Shown here in pieces: positions 7,835 to 18,698 of a stretch of DNA of 64,000 bases (position 1 is the stretch's first letter; each line of letters starts with the position of its first letter). The notes beneath the pieces were generated by a model. That model did not search any database, was not told the DNA's origin, and was given only the letters and a program-made list of their open reading frames with translations. The stretch is from Siphonodentalium dalli (taxonomy: Eukaryota > Mollusca > Scaphopoda > Gadilida > Siphonodentaliidae), in the NCBI GenBank assembly GCA_032622095.1, contig CP136062.1:142494351-142558350 (forward strand). The letters are read 5' to 3'. A program made the translations under genes and the position numbers.

Positions 7835-9282
7835 TTTAAATGACCTTTAAAGATGTTGGTCCAGCCTTGGTAGATTTTCGCCGCCGTCTGTGATGTCCAG
7901 TGGATGTTGTCATTCTCCACGTGAAAGTCGCGGGGGGGTATTGCCTGTATGACCTTGAGGTTCTGTGTCTGACGAGCTTGGCTGTTAATGGCACGCAGAA
8001 CATCCTGGTCCCTAGAATCTAAACTGAATGAGATATTTATTTCCTGAAAATGAAGTGTCGCATTAGGAAAAACTTTTCGGAAATTACTAACCATGTTAGT
8101 TACCCTGCTTTTAGCTGTGGTGCCTGCTGTTTTGCCTTTGTCGTTGTCTGTCTTCCAGTCCTCTCGGTTGTTGATGCCAATGTTGATGATGACGTGTCGA
8201 GGTGTCTTTTCTGGCTTCGATTTCAGTTTGTGGGCCATGTTGCAGAAATGACCTAAATTGCCACCTGGGTAAGAAGCAATACAAACATTTTTGGGAGGAT
8301 CGACATCGATCCGGGACACATTAGAAGAGCCTAAAATAACAACAGGGTTTTTTATCTGTTTAGGGAAGGACCAATCCTTCTTAGGGCCAGGTTGACGAAA
8401 TTTATAAAATTTGGATACCGTAGGTGATGTTGATAATACCTCGGCATACGATGGTGATGATGTTGAAATCGCTGGCGATGTCATCGAAGCAATGGAACCA
8501 ACAGGCGAAGGAGGGCTGGAAGAGATGTGCTTTGGTGGTGTTGTTTTCTTGGCTGGTGAATTTAGAAGTGATGTATTTGGTGGAGTGGATATGCGTGACG
8601 TCCGTGGTTTTGGTGCAGGTCTCTGTGGCTGTGGTGTGGCTTTGACGCGTTTTGGTGTGGATCTCACAGACGACGACGTTGTCTGATCCCTGGCTGGACT
8701 ATCCTGAAATTGAAGCTGGCGAGCGATTAGTGGGGGAGGGGAGGGTGACCGACCACGTTTGTTTGTATGAGTTTGGACGCCAACTCGTGTACCTATCGAG
8801 GACTGAAGATTACCACAGATGCTCAAGAACTTTGATTTTGTCTCATTAGTTAATTTGGTGCCAAAATTCTTCAGTCCCCATTTTAATGCCGTGTCACGTG
8901 CTCGGTCGAAGTCAAGGGTTTTAGAAGAAAGAGCCGAAAGAACCTTGACTTCAATTTCTGATTCGGTTTTCCGATAATAATTTACCAAAGTTTTCATGGA
9001 GTTTAAACCCCACTGAAAAGCGTCCGCTTTAAGCGAATTGAAGACATCGTCACAGGGGAGCACTGGTCGGAATGTCTTCTTTCGCCCTGACTCAACGATG
9101 GCCGAAAAGCCTTTCGGAAGGACCTTCTTCTCCAAACGGTCCTGTAAAAAATTAATATGGTGCCAAAGTTGTAGAATTTTGTATAGCAACTTTACTAGAT
9201 TTGAATGGTCTAAATAAGCCTGGTCTTTTTGCCGCTCTGGGCGGTTAGTTTTTCCACGTTTAGGTTGGTTTGGTTGAGTCAT
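7831..9282 (-). CDS. PLE ORF1: helical/linker protein with SGNH (GDSL) hydrolase-like domain, unit 2
   Basis: 483 codons from ATG 9282-9280. Residues 1-165 are a helix-rich basic region and ~175-305 a Ser/Pro/Thr-rich linker. Residues 318-483 resemble an SGNH hydrolase: block I G318-S-S320-N with S320 as likely nucleophile, a Gly-rich YPGGNLGHF block, block III G369-I-N371-N, and block V D458-N-I-H461. This suggests an esterase-like role of unknown substrate. SGNH domains are known in ORF1 of CR1 LINEs, in DIRS-like Ngaro elements and in giant rotifer PLEs (Terminons); here one accompanies a nuclease-bearing PLE. The Asp of the classic GDS is replaced by Ser, so catalysis is not assured. Confidence 0.8.
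   Translation of the reverse strand: MTQPNQPKRGKTNRPERQKDQAYLDHSNLVKLLYKILQLWHHINFLQDRLEKKVLPKGFSAIVESGRKKTFRPVLPCDDVFNSLKADAFQWGLNSMKTLVNYYRKTESEIEVKVLSALSSKTLDFDRARDTALKWGLKNFGTKLTNETKSKFLSICGNLQSSIGTRVGVQTHTNKRGRSPSPPPLIARQLQFQDSPARDQTTSSSVRSTPKRVKATPQPQRPAPKPRTSRISTPPNTSLLNSPAKKTTPPKHISSSPPSPVGSIASMTSPAISTSSPSYAEVLSTSPTVSKFYKFRQPGPKKDWSFPKQIKNPVVILGSSNVSRIDVDPPKNVCIASYPGGNLGHFCNMAHKLKSKPEKTPRHVIINIGINNREDWKTDNDKGKTAGTTAKSRVTNMVSNFRKVFPNATLHFQEINISFSLDSRDQDVLRAINSQARQTQNLKVIQAIPPRDFHVENDNIHWTSQTAAKIYQGWTNIFKGHLN
7834..7840 (-). promoter_or_regulatory. Candidate -1 ribosomal frameshift site T_TTA_AAC, unit 2
   Basis: ORF1 ends CAT TTA AAC TAA on the minus strand, so the slip codons are the last two sense codons. 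Slipping back one base continues CTA ATT CCT in the ORF2 frame. U_UUA_AAC is the heptamer used by coronaviruses and some other programmed frameshifts. No stop or ATG intervenes before ORF2's conserved region. Confidence 0.65.
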
Positions 9283-9968
9283 TTTGATCCAGGACTTGAA
9301 TTTTGGCTGTGAATAAAGGTAATGATTAGTAACATATAATACACAAAGAACGGAACGCGAAGATATAAAATAAAAAAGTACTTAGGAGCGCACTGTCAAG
9401 TTGCCTCAACGTTTCGGTAGAATTACCTTCTTCAGGAAGCAAGCTAGGTTCGAATGTTGAGGTTTTTCCATGGATCTTATATACCCGTGTGAGATAAGCT
9501 CCCATTGTGCTCCAGGGTTTCGAGAGACGTGTCAACAGCTATGTTCCTGTTTAAAACAAACAGTGAAACAATGCATACAAAATGTTTGGCGCCGTCACGA
9601 CGCCCGTGTTTATTTAAGATCGCGCGTTCTTAATGGGTTGTGTAATGGCTTCCGGAAGCCCCTAATCCAAATCCTAGTGACAGTACGCAATTAGACAGTA
9701 ATACATATGTGTTAAGTAAATAGAAATAAAAGATATCCCTGGCACAGGCGATATATATATTTTGAAAGTGTGGAGAGCGCGGGCACAGGTCGGAATCCGA
9801 TTTCTTATGTAATTATTTCTATGGAACTAGCTAAATTTTGTTAGGTTGTGTCGGAAATTGACATAAATTTTGTTAGGTTGTGTCAGAAATTGACATAAAT
9901 TTTGTTAGGTTGTGTCGGAAATTGACATTGAATAATTTGTTGAGCATTGTTGCCATTCAAAGATGGAA
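9226..9968 (-). mobile_element. Truncated PLE copy at the array's right edge
   Basis: Matches bases 1-743 of the array, then gives way to AT repeats at 9969. It carries the ORF1 start of unit 2, a hammerhead-like fold and the 32-bp repeats. Because the element reads leftward, this copy lacks its 5' part, as expected of a leading pseudo-LTR. Confidence 0.85.
9401..9442 (-). ncRNA. Hammerhead-ribozyme-like motif, partial copy
   Basis: Third identical copy of the fold at 176-217, with the predicted cut between 9408 and 9407. Confidence 0.5.
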
Positions 9969-9981
9969 ATATATATATATA

Positions 9982-10734
9982 CTAGAAGGTGACCCGACTT
10001 CGTCCGGGCTATTCAAAAACCAAATTTCAAGTCGATTGCTCCACCCGTTTCCTAGATCTGGTCTGCGCATGCGCGAAGCTGGTGTCGCGCGTGCTCGGCG
10101 ACCCGATAAAATTCGTATCCGGGGCAAGATACATTCACATACCAAATTTCAAGTCGATAGCTACACCCGTTTCCGAGATATATAGCCCAATGTCATTTGC
10201 GGATACCTCGGCCGGTGATGAGTTAACGCGACACAGTCAAATGCATCGGCAGGGTGAGAGTTAACGTAATCTAACTTTATGACCTCTGACGACGTCATAG
10301 AAATTACGCATTGATTTTATCCCGATAAAAGCATTGTACCACTTGTACCTAATAATTGAGGCAGATAACTAAAACGGATACATACATATTATATATCGTT
10401 GGAAAGATGAAGCCACACAGATTCTAACCGTGCAAATTATATGACTGGCAATTTATTATTCGCGCTATATCGAATCGATTTGTGAGCACCGAACTGAAAT
10501 ATATTAGCGCAAAAACGGCGTAAAAATAGATTTGACCTCCGCACGTGAAAAGTTGACCTCGCACGGACAAATAAATATGCCTATGTTCGTCTCCGGCCGA
10601 AAACACATCCAAATACCAAATTTCATCGGAATTGGCTTAGTCGTTTTGGAGTCCATCGATTTCAAACACACAAACAAACACATTTCAAACACACAAACAA
10701 ACACACACACAGATCTTTCAAAATATATAATAGA
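9982..10734 (-). mobile_element. Non-autonomous Helitron, family 1 (minus)
   Basis: Read on the minus strand it begins A|TCTATTATATATTTTG at 10734. It ends with a short hairpin built on CCCGGACGAAGTCGGG, then TCACCTT and CTAG|T at 9982. TC...CTRR termini inserted between A and T are diagnostic of Helitrons. A block near 10170-10310 is shared with the copy at 19580-20365. No Rep/helicase coding is present. Confidence 0.8.
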
Positions 10735-10741
10735 TATATAT

Positions 10742-11121
10742 GTAAGCAGCAGAATTAGCACACTTATCTGGCATATGGTGTATCTCGTTCAGCAGACCGC
10801 ATTCATATTGCTTCAACTTGGTGGATTCCCCTATATTCAGTGCTTAATGCTTATCCACAGCTTTCTTTACTTGTTCCATCCAGATTTCCGTTGGAGAAGG
10901 ACTCAGTATCCATAATGTCATAAGCTGAAGGCAAGGAGTACTTTTCACAGGTTTTCTGATAAAGGAAAACCAGCTTCTTCTATCAACATTCTTCATTATT
11001 AGCGGACGTCTGCTTAAGAGATTTTCTGATGATTTTGTTCTTATTGTTCTTATTGCAATGCTATTGAAAAGTAATAAGGAACGTTTCTCGACTTCCACTG
11101 TTATAGCCAAAGCTCCGACGA

Positions 11122-11194
<73 letters not shown>

Positions 11195-11295
11195 AGCAGC
11201 AGAATTAGCACACTTATCTGGCATATGGTGTATCTCTTTCAGCAGACCGCATTCATATTGCTTCAACTTGGTGGATTCCCCTATATTCAGTGTCA
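10742..11295. repeat. Direct duplication separated by (TA)n
   Basis: 10742-10845 and 11192-11295 are near-identical direct copies of LINE coding sequence (minus), each abutting an AT tract. The second tract is a (TA)n run at about 11128-11190. Confidence 0.8.
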
Positions 11296-12142
11296 CGACC
11301 TCCAACCCATAGATTATTCTAGGTCTGCTGAACATATTTTATAGATGGTGTGATACATACGGATTCAGTCCGTTTCCCCATGCAATCATATTCCCATCAG
11401 CGCATATAGTGTTCTTTGTCCCATTAGGATTGATTCGCTCTTCAATCATAATATGATTTCTGATTGTGGCGCGTTAATCCTAGATGGGTAATAGCAGGAA
11501 CTGCTTTAATTTTGTCGTTTATCATATTCCAAATCTTCAGTTTCATTTGATCTTGCTCTTGAACGGTTGAAGATTATGATGTTATTCTTAAATTGGAAGA
11601 ATTGATTTTCACGCTATCCTGCTTTGTGATGTCTAAATATTGAGGTCTGTTTGCAGTTCTTATACCTATTATATAATGTGGGCGCCCTGCCTAATTCCTT
11701 GGCCAGATTTGAAGGACTGTCCTATCATTTCTTCCCATTTGACTGTAGTAGTGGACTTAGCTTGGAGCGCTTGAATGAGCAACCAATGTTCATTTTTGAA
11801 TTCCACTGTGGTAGATCTTCCTCATCAGATGTGGATGACTAACTTTGTTAAAAACTTTGCTGCATCCAGTCTGACTAATGCTACAGGTTTCTTCTGATCT
11901 GTGGCATCATTGATTACTTCTGATATGATGAGAGCGGCGTGGGATGGTGAAGTAATCTCTGTGACGCCTGGTTGTAGACGGTTTTGGGTTAAGTTAAGAC
12001 AATCATTAATTTTGATGTGAATAATAGTTTCCAGGTTTTTACTGACTACCGTTGTGACCGTAATGCCTCTGTAATTTCCTGGGAGGGTCGGACCCTTATC
12101 CTTCTTATTTTCAAAGGTTGCACATGACACAACACATATCAA
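10844..12142 (-). pseudogene. Degenerate LINE reverse transcriptase fragment
   Basis: Minus-strand pieces match non-LTR retrotransposon RT. At 12142-11830 there is GNYRGITVTTV...LQPGVTE...ALIISEVINDA...LDAAKF; near 11790-11660 a GQSFKSGQGIRQG block; at 11335-10850 the post-RT region (YGLEVV...MPDKCANSAAY...LVGALAITVEVEKRSL). The reading frame is broken and a TA microsatellite sits inside the post-RT region. The order on the minus strand is correct for one decayed element. The clade is not certain. Confidence 0.7.
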
Positions 12143-12145
12143 TCG

Positions 12146-12436
12146 GTGCCTAGAGACGACTTCTTAACGCAAGCAAAACCAAAACGGCGCATTATACAAT
12201 CTCAAAAGTACACAGATGAGTACGTCACCAACATTGTAGAGAAATTCCAACAAAATAATAGTTATTGCTTCGACATAATTAAGGTAAACTCTACAGTATA
12301 TCGAAATTCATATTTCATAAGGACAATCCCCGCCAGTCGTGAAACAAGCTTACGGATACCTCCGTGCGTGCTAGCGCATGTTATCGTTGGATCTGCTGAC
12401 AGCTTCAAGACCATGGCTGCAGCGGAACTCTATTAA
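12146..12436 (+). pseudogene. LINE 3'-terminal coding tail (fragment)
   Basis: The plus-strand frame reads KPKRR...YRNSYFIRTIP...ADSFKT, which resembles the extreme C-terminus of jockey/CR1-like LINE proteins (Y-x-N-S-F-F-x-R-T-I-x-x-W-N...DSFK). The WN core is not intact. It abuts the opposite-strand LINE fragment ending at 12142. Confidence 0.45.
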
Positions 12437-12788
12437 CACCGACCTCTCAATGCTGAAATGCCGTTTTCATTTCATGCGTTGAAGTTGAACATTGTTTCAT
12501 ATGAATGTACTAATACTAATGTTCCTCGACTCGAATAAAATATTTTGTACGTCCTCCCCCCCCCCCCCCGAATCCAAATAAATAGTGAGGGGCGCTTATT
12601 CGGATTATGCCCCTTTAAGGTGTACTAGTAGGCCTATCGCTGTCGTCGTGCCTGGGTCGGTTCAAATTTAACCGATCAAACATGACTAGTTCAGAACATG
12701 CACGATAGAATCAGTCGTTATTGTATAGTTAATGCCACTAAAGTACAGGAGGTTGCAGGAGGATCTTATCGAAGTGTCAGGGGAAAAA
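12437..12788. other. Unassigned sequence with poly-C run
   Basis: No gene seen. It has a C-run of about 14 bases near 12556; nothing else is supported. Confidence 0.4.
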
Positions 12789-14209
12789 TTGTCAACGATG
12801 TTTATCACAACCCAAAGGTTGTTTTACGGTTCGTAAGCGACGCAAGTATAGTTGTGACGTCACTAATTTATGTAGTCCATCAACCTGAAAAAAATGTTTT
12901 ACATCCGGGCGATTCGGACCTATGGGCCCCTATGGGGGCCGCCATCGGGGAATAACATCGAACCAGTCTGTAAAATGAATTGACAAATTAACAAAACCAC
13001 TATATTGTGCTTCTTCGGTCAGCCTCCCCATAGCAACAATATTAGTAAAATTGAAAAACAAAATCAAACTTATTCAAAATTAAATGATTAGTGCGGAATC
13101 AGTTGAAATAGGCCCATAGCAACGTTGCAATCGGTGACGTAATTTTCGTAACAACATGGCGGCGCCCAGTATAAGTTATTGGCGAATGCATTCGAATTGC
13201 TCCGTTGTGGTTCTCGTGCTGAATTTGATTGGCATAAAATTGGCATAAATTGTTTGTGAAACCTCCAGATTTATGAAGTTGAAAAGTGAACTCAGTTACT
13301 CAGTGGAAAGAAATCGAATGATTGATAATTTGATGAATCTGTGACTGTGAACAAATAAAAAATAAATATGAGAATGAATGTCACTGGTCTGTGGACCAGT
13401 GTGGTCACGGTGATTTGACTTCTGTTAAATTTTAAGTCTGTTTTCAACTGGACTGGTTGGTGTTGCAAACGGGGATATGCTTCTCCAAATTTAATAGCTG
13501 ACATGGTCATGTCGAGGAAATCGGAAAATGGACATTTTAAAGCTGACTGATTTAGTGATTAGTTTTCACTGACTTCAGGCTCAGCCTCACTCACTGTGAC
13601 TCAGGTCGGGATACAATTCTAGCCATCTACATACTACACACAAAAGTGACAAACATGTGAAGCCTAGTGAACTGGTGACTAACTAAGAGTGTCCATTAAC
13701 TTGGTCAGTGAAGGAAAAGAAGAACATCTCCCATTCGGTCTCGGCACACTGTCGAGTGTAGTGAGAGAATATGTTTCCAAATTTCCATATATGAATTCTG
13801 TTTCCTGCGATGGACAGATCAAGTTAAATATAATAGTTGTAATGCATTAACTGTTAACGCCATTAACAGTGATTTGTTTTTACCAAAGTCACCTATTAAA
13901 TATTCATGATTCTAACACTGTGTTCTCAGTTTAAACTTTATAAAGCATTAACCGGGAGCTCGGTCAGTATGGCTAGCATCTATAGTGGCTATTTGTGGAA
14001 ACATTATTAAATATAGCCCTGTGTACTTGCTATTGTTGACTTGAGACTTTGGAATCAGCTGTATGCTATACATAACTAGAATGCACTCAGAGAGATGCCA
14101 ACGTGCGCGAAAATGTAATAAAAAATAATTTAAAAAATAATTTCACTGTATTTTATTTAATTTAATGTTAGCAAAAAAAGACAATTGCAATCTTCAATAA
14201 TTTTATTTA

Positions 14210-14349
14210 GGGGATAAAAGTGTGGTGTTTTTGTGATTTCGGAAAGGTACATGGCGAATATACTGTGGCAAATTTTATTAACGTGTATTTGCCACAGTAT
14301 ATTCGCCATGTACCTTTCCGAAATCACAAAACACCACACTGTTATCCCC
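14210..14349. repeat. Palindromic MITE inside repeat A
   Basis: The arms are about 60 bp and nearly perfect: GGGGATAAAAGTGTGGTGTT on the left, its complement ending at 14349. A half copy lies at about 14776-14850. Confidence 0.8.
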
Positions 14350-15120
14350 ATTCTAATGCTCTTCGAACTTAAAACAAATGTTATTTAGACAAACAAATGG
14401 CTCGTAATTATCAACGAAATGTGCGGCCATAGAAAACGCTCAGCCAATTCACGACTTTTTATTTTAAATTTAATGCGCTAGATAAAATATAGTCCCCCAA
14501 TTACCATCGCTCTTATCGTTAAAAATACTGATAAACATGAAAAATTGCCACCTCAAATAGAAATAAATATGCACAACAATTAGTTTCTGCATGTACCTGA
14601 TGTCTTTTTCTGAGGTTTACCACTTACAAATTGTGGTTTTGATTTTACCGCGATCTTGAAGTTGAATTGAAACAATGGGAAATTGTTTACTCAATGCGAT
14701 GTATTTCACGCCGTGTCTGTCGCGGTTTCATGTCAAGAAATTTGGTCAAATGATATCGATACACTGACATTGGTGGGGTATAACGTTGTGGTGTTTTGTA
14801 TTTTCTGAAAGTACATGTATACAGGGCGAATGTACTGACTGTCAATTTTCGACAAAAGCCACATCGCTGGTTTGTTTATATAGCAACGAGCTAGTAACGG
14901 AAGTCAGTGCCAAGGGCGTCAACTCTATAATCTACTCCGTAACGTCGCCGGCATGTACTGCGTACGTAAGGGTGATGTCATGGAGTGAAATCGGTAGGGT
15001 GACACCAACGTACGTACCTATACGAATCTGACTGATCGCCATACTGTTGCGCGAGCGCACGTAATAATTCAGAGGCCAAGATGGCCATGACCTCCTAGGA
15101 GCATGACTCGTGAAGCAATC

Positions 15121-16118
15121 CCAGCTCGTCCCAGGGCCAACTCGGTCCAGGCAGTTTTTGGGACGAGCTGGCCCAGCTTTCATGGCCGAGTTGCCCCGGG
15201 AATTAAATTTGTGTTAAGTTAATATATATTAATGTATTAATTTCTTAAGTTCAGATGATGATATATTTCAGAGTGTTGTATTCATCAATTTTGACATTTA
15301 GACTACTTTAGGCACGTTTGTTTACAAAGATAATAGCCAGTATATCACATTAGTCGGTTTGAACGAGAAACCGGCAAATTCATAAATAACAATAATGAAC
15401 TGTTTTCATATTCTGAATATTAAAGTATCTCTTAATCTCTATGAGTTCATCTCACTATCTCCGGGTTAATTTTGGGAAACCCTTAATAGTCGTCGGCTAA
15501 TCAAACCTCACACTTCAGAACGCGTGATAGATAATCACTTTCACATGCCGACCACATATACGGTATATACGCAGTGCAACGATTATCTGACCTCATATAC
15601 AACAAATCGTGGGGTGAAGGAGAAGATCACTCGATCTTTTCCACCATCCCGGGCGCTGCGCGCCCACCTACAATCTCTCCTCTGACCTCATATTGGGGTT
15701 AAGGAGAAGATCACTCGATCTTTTCCACCACCCGGGTGCTTCGCGCCCAACCACTATCCTCTGTCTGACCTCATAACCACAAAGCTGTTCCTTTGCGTAA
15801 AGTGCCTTAACGAAGTCATATTCATTCGTCAAATTCATTCAAGTTCATGTGTTATATTTATATAAATGTTCGTATGTTTTTATTCTTGTTGTTATCCGCG
15901 AAATGAATTAAATTATCAGGACCGAACTATCCAATCTGTCTCCCGACAACACTTTGACTTAGAGAGAGAGAGGGGGGAAAGAGGGGGAGAGCACGAAGAA
16001 AGAAACCAAACAGAAAGACACAAAAGAAAATCAAATTTAAAAATACATTATCCCTTGGGCCGCGCCAGCTCGGACGGGGCCACGTCGACTGGACCGAGTT
16101 GGCCCTGGGACGAGCTGG
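15121..16118. mobile_element. TIR element with perfect 30-bp GC-rich ends
   Basis: 15121-15150 (starting CCAGCTCGTCCCAGGGCC) is the exact reverse complement of 16089-16118. Inside is an approximate direct duplication (about 15610-15690 and 15695-15775) containing GGAGAAGATCACTCGATC. Non-autonomous; no transposase seen. It sits in the part of repeat A absent from repeat B. Confidence 0.75.
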
Positions 16119-17499
16119 CCCGTTTCCTAAATGTTTAATAATTTTCTTAGATCATTCCACGAATCTTTATTCTAGCTACTAGTAGTACCAATGCCCGTCG
16201 AGATTATGTATTCCCTCAATACGAAACCTGAGACCTTTTTGCTGTTGCGAAAGGGAAGTTTGTAGCAATGAAAAAACAGTACAGGTAATAAATTATAAAA
16301 TACATGTTCCTTAATAATGTATTTCACTGCACATGAAGGTCCAAACTTGAAATTGCATGATTTAAGTGACTTTGTGATTGATTTTGCTTTGCGTCTCTTA
16401 CACTCATGTAATTTCTCCCGGGCAATTCATTAAATGTGTATATACAGCTCTCAGATGCCTAACAATGGTGTCAGCATGATTATTAATTTTGGATTAAATT
16501 TTCAGCGACCACTATATTATTTGGCATTGAGACATATATAGAGTTAAATTGCCATCACTATTATTAATTTCGGACTAAATCCCCACAATCACAATTATTT
16601 TACCATCACAATTATTAGGCACCTGAGAGTACGAAATCAGCTCACAAAAGTCACAAATAACTGAAACAAGCATACAATCTCGAGCTGGGACTACCCCTAC
16701 TGTGAAGTAGATTATTGAGGAACAAGTATTAACAATTAAGAGAAATATATTCTCTGCCTTGCAAAGTTTGATCAAAGTTATAAAGTTCGCTGTCGGAACA
16801 GGTCAGAACATGTTTTGTACTGCATTGGTCTAATATGATCTTTGCTGGCATATCTAGTGTAGATTCATATGACATGATCTAGAATTTGTTATGGTTCGAT
16901 AGTCTATTATTTATCAAAATATAGTATCGTTGCACGTGGTATGATCTTTAATAAGTCATGACCTTCATTTCTAGGTGAAATCCGTAAATATACATGCATG
17001 CGCGCCTGATTAATGAGTAGTAACCGTATAGCAAACTCCCCAAACATACCACTATTGCACAATGACATCAGTTTGTTTGATCTAAATTATTTATTTCCTC
17101 CAGCCCCAAAACAATAGTCATTTGGCAAATTATATCATTCCTTTTCGAAGTGCCTATCATCTACTGAAGGTGGATCCTACCACAGGTCTGAAATTGTGTC
17201 TCATGAGTCAATGCGCCCCACCCCATGTAACTCACTGAAAGTCAAGCATACATAAATTTCTATAAATATATCAGATGTGCCTATGTGAAATATGCAAAAA
17301 TTAAATTAATGTTGCTTTGAAAATTGGTCACTGGGCCAGATTCAACCTTCACCAGATGATAGCCATTTTGACCAGATATAGTAAACATGTGTACCAGTCT
17401 TCTAATACGTTTATTCTCTGATTAAAAAAGTTATTGAGATACAAGTAGAAGATATATACAAAAGATTGAGAATGTTGCAGTATATGTACAATATATACA

Positions 17500-17695
17500 C
17501 GAACTTCCCATCATCGTCATCATTATCAACATCATGGTAGTCGTGTTCGTCGTCCTCGTCGTCCAGACATCATCACCATAACCTCGTCATCAGTATCACC
17601 GTCTTCGTTGTCATCACGTTATCGTCTTCGTCTACTCGTCGTCACAATCGCCAGTATCATTATCATCATTATCTCCAACAACAACAACAACACAC
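17500..17695. repeat. Imperfect CATC/CGTC trinucleotide-rich microsatellite
   Basis: Runs of ATC, GTC and CAT triplets, then (AAC)n. No open frame is supported as coding. Confidence 0.7.
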
Positions 17696-18268
17696 TGCGT
17701 ATTATTCAATATCATTTAACTTAAGGTTTATCAGTCGGATGAATGAACATAGTCTGCGCAGGCAATCCACATCTTCCAAATTCAGAATGTCATCTATAAC
17801 ATATCAATAGTTGCATGTTCTATTCTGGTATATTTGCTAGGCAAGAAGCGATGTCTGGCCTCACAGAAACATTCTCTGGACTGGAGCCATGGATATCGGT
17901 CTGGAAATTAGAAAAAAGTTAAAGCCAATGTCTCACTCTGCCCCATGCACATGTCTAACTGTGCCCCACCTCCCCCTACATCTGGTGCTGCAACATATTC
18001 TCGTGCAAATAGGTTCATATTGGACCCTAATATTCACCTAGGTTCATATTGGACTTAATTAATTCTGAAAAAAAGCCCATAGTGAGCTTATTATTATTAT
18101 TTTGTATTAAATTAAATATTTTTAAATCAAAATTTAGAAAAACTGAACCATTATAACCTCTGCCAGGGTACCCTGTATCACCACACCAAATGTGGTTGAA
18201 ATCGGACCAGCAGGTGTCTGGGAGGAAAATCCGAACATTGAGATAGACAGATCCTACTCTTTAATAGA

Positions 18269-18698
18269 TATAAATATAAATATTTTTAAATAAGCTCACT
18301 ATGGGCGTATTTCAGAATCAAATAAGTCCAATATGAAATTATTTGCACGAGGATATGTTGCAGCAGATATGTATGCTCTTTATATAATTATGTGTTTTCA
18401 CTGTGGACCGCGCCATCAAACGGAAAAACGGGTATAAGTCAACTATGGGCTTATTCCAGAATCAAATAAGTCCAATATGAATAAAATTAATGTCATATGT
18501 GAGTCCAATATGAACCTATTTGCATGAGGATATATTGAAGACTTGAAGTAGCATAATACATATCTATATATAGGATATGTCTGTCATGTGCGCAAAGCGC
18601 ACAGAGGGGCTGCAGCTAGGCCCATTTGTGTAGGGGGCACAGCCCTTTCCGACCTTGAAATAAGGCTCCCAAAGGGAGTCTGTTTTACGTAGTTTATA
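18269..18698. other. Rearranged pieces of repeat A's end
   Basis: Two copies (about 18300-18350 and 18445-18530) of the AATAAGTCCAATATGAA block found at the end of repeat A. No gene. Confidence 0.5.

Larger units (their letters stand above)
1..9968 (-). mobile_element. Tandem Penelope-like retroelement array
   Basis: The unit starting at base 1 recurs at 4613 and 9226, so the periods are 4612 and 4613 bp. Reading both complete units I see only about five differences (near 1879, 2230, 3328, 3563 and 3949 of the left unit), roughly 99.9% identity, so the array is very young. On the minus strand each unit reads ORF1, ORF2, then a non-coding stretch with short repeats and a hammerhead-like fold. 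The right copy stops at 9968 against an AT tract and Helitron, leaving a 5'-truncated partial unit. The left side runs off the window. Head-to-tail copies with a truncated leading copy (pseudo-LTR) are a known PLE habit. Family assignment rests on the RT plus C-terminal GIY-YIG order. Confidence 0.9.
12789..18268 (-). mobile_element. Repeat A: large Helitron-like element with nested insertions
   Basis: Colinear in inverted orientation with 31,418-34,793 (repeat B). Matching landmarks include 12,795-12,950 with 34,630-34,785, 13,740-13,840 with 33,540-33,670, 13,980-14,050 with 33,350-33,420, 17,220-17,290 with 32,400-32,470 and 17,880 with 31,780. Its high-coordinate end read on the minus strand starts A|TCTATTAAAGAG and shares a GGTACCCTGG-containing block with the Helitron at 53,017-53,455, hence a Helitron-like origin. 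A lacks a clear CTRR end at 12.79 kb. About 2 kb at 14.09-16.13 kb is absent from B. No intact coding region was seen. Confidence 0.55.
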
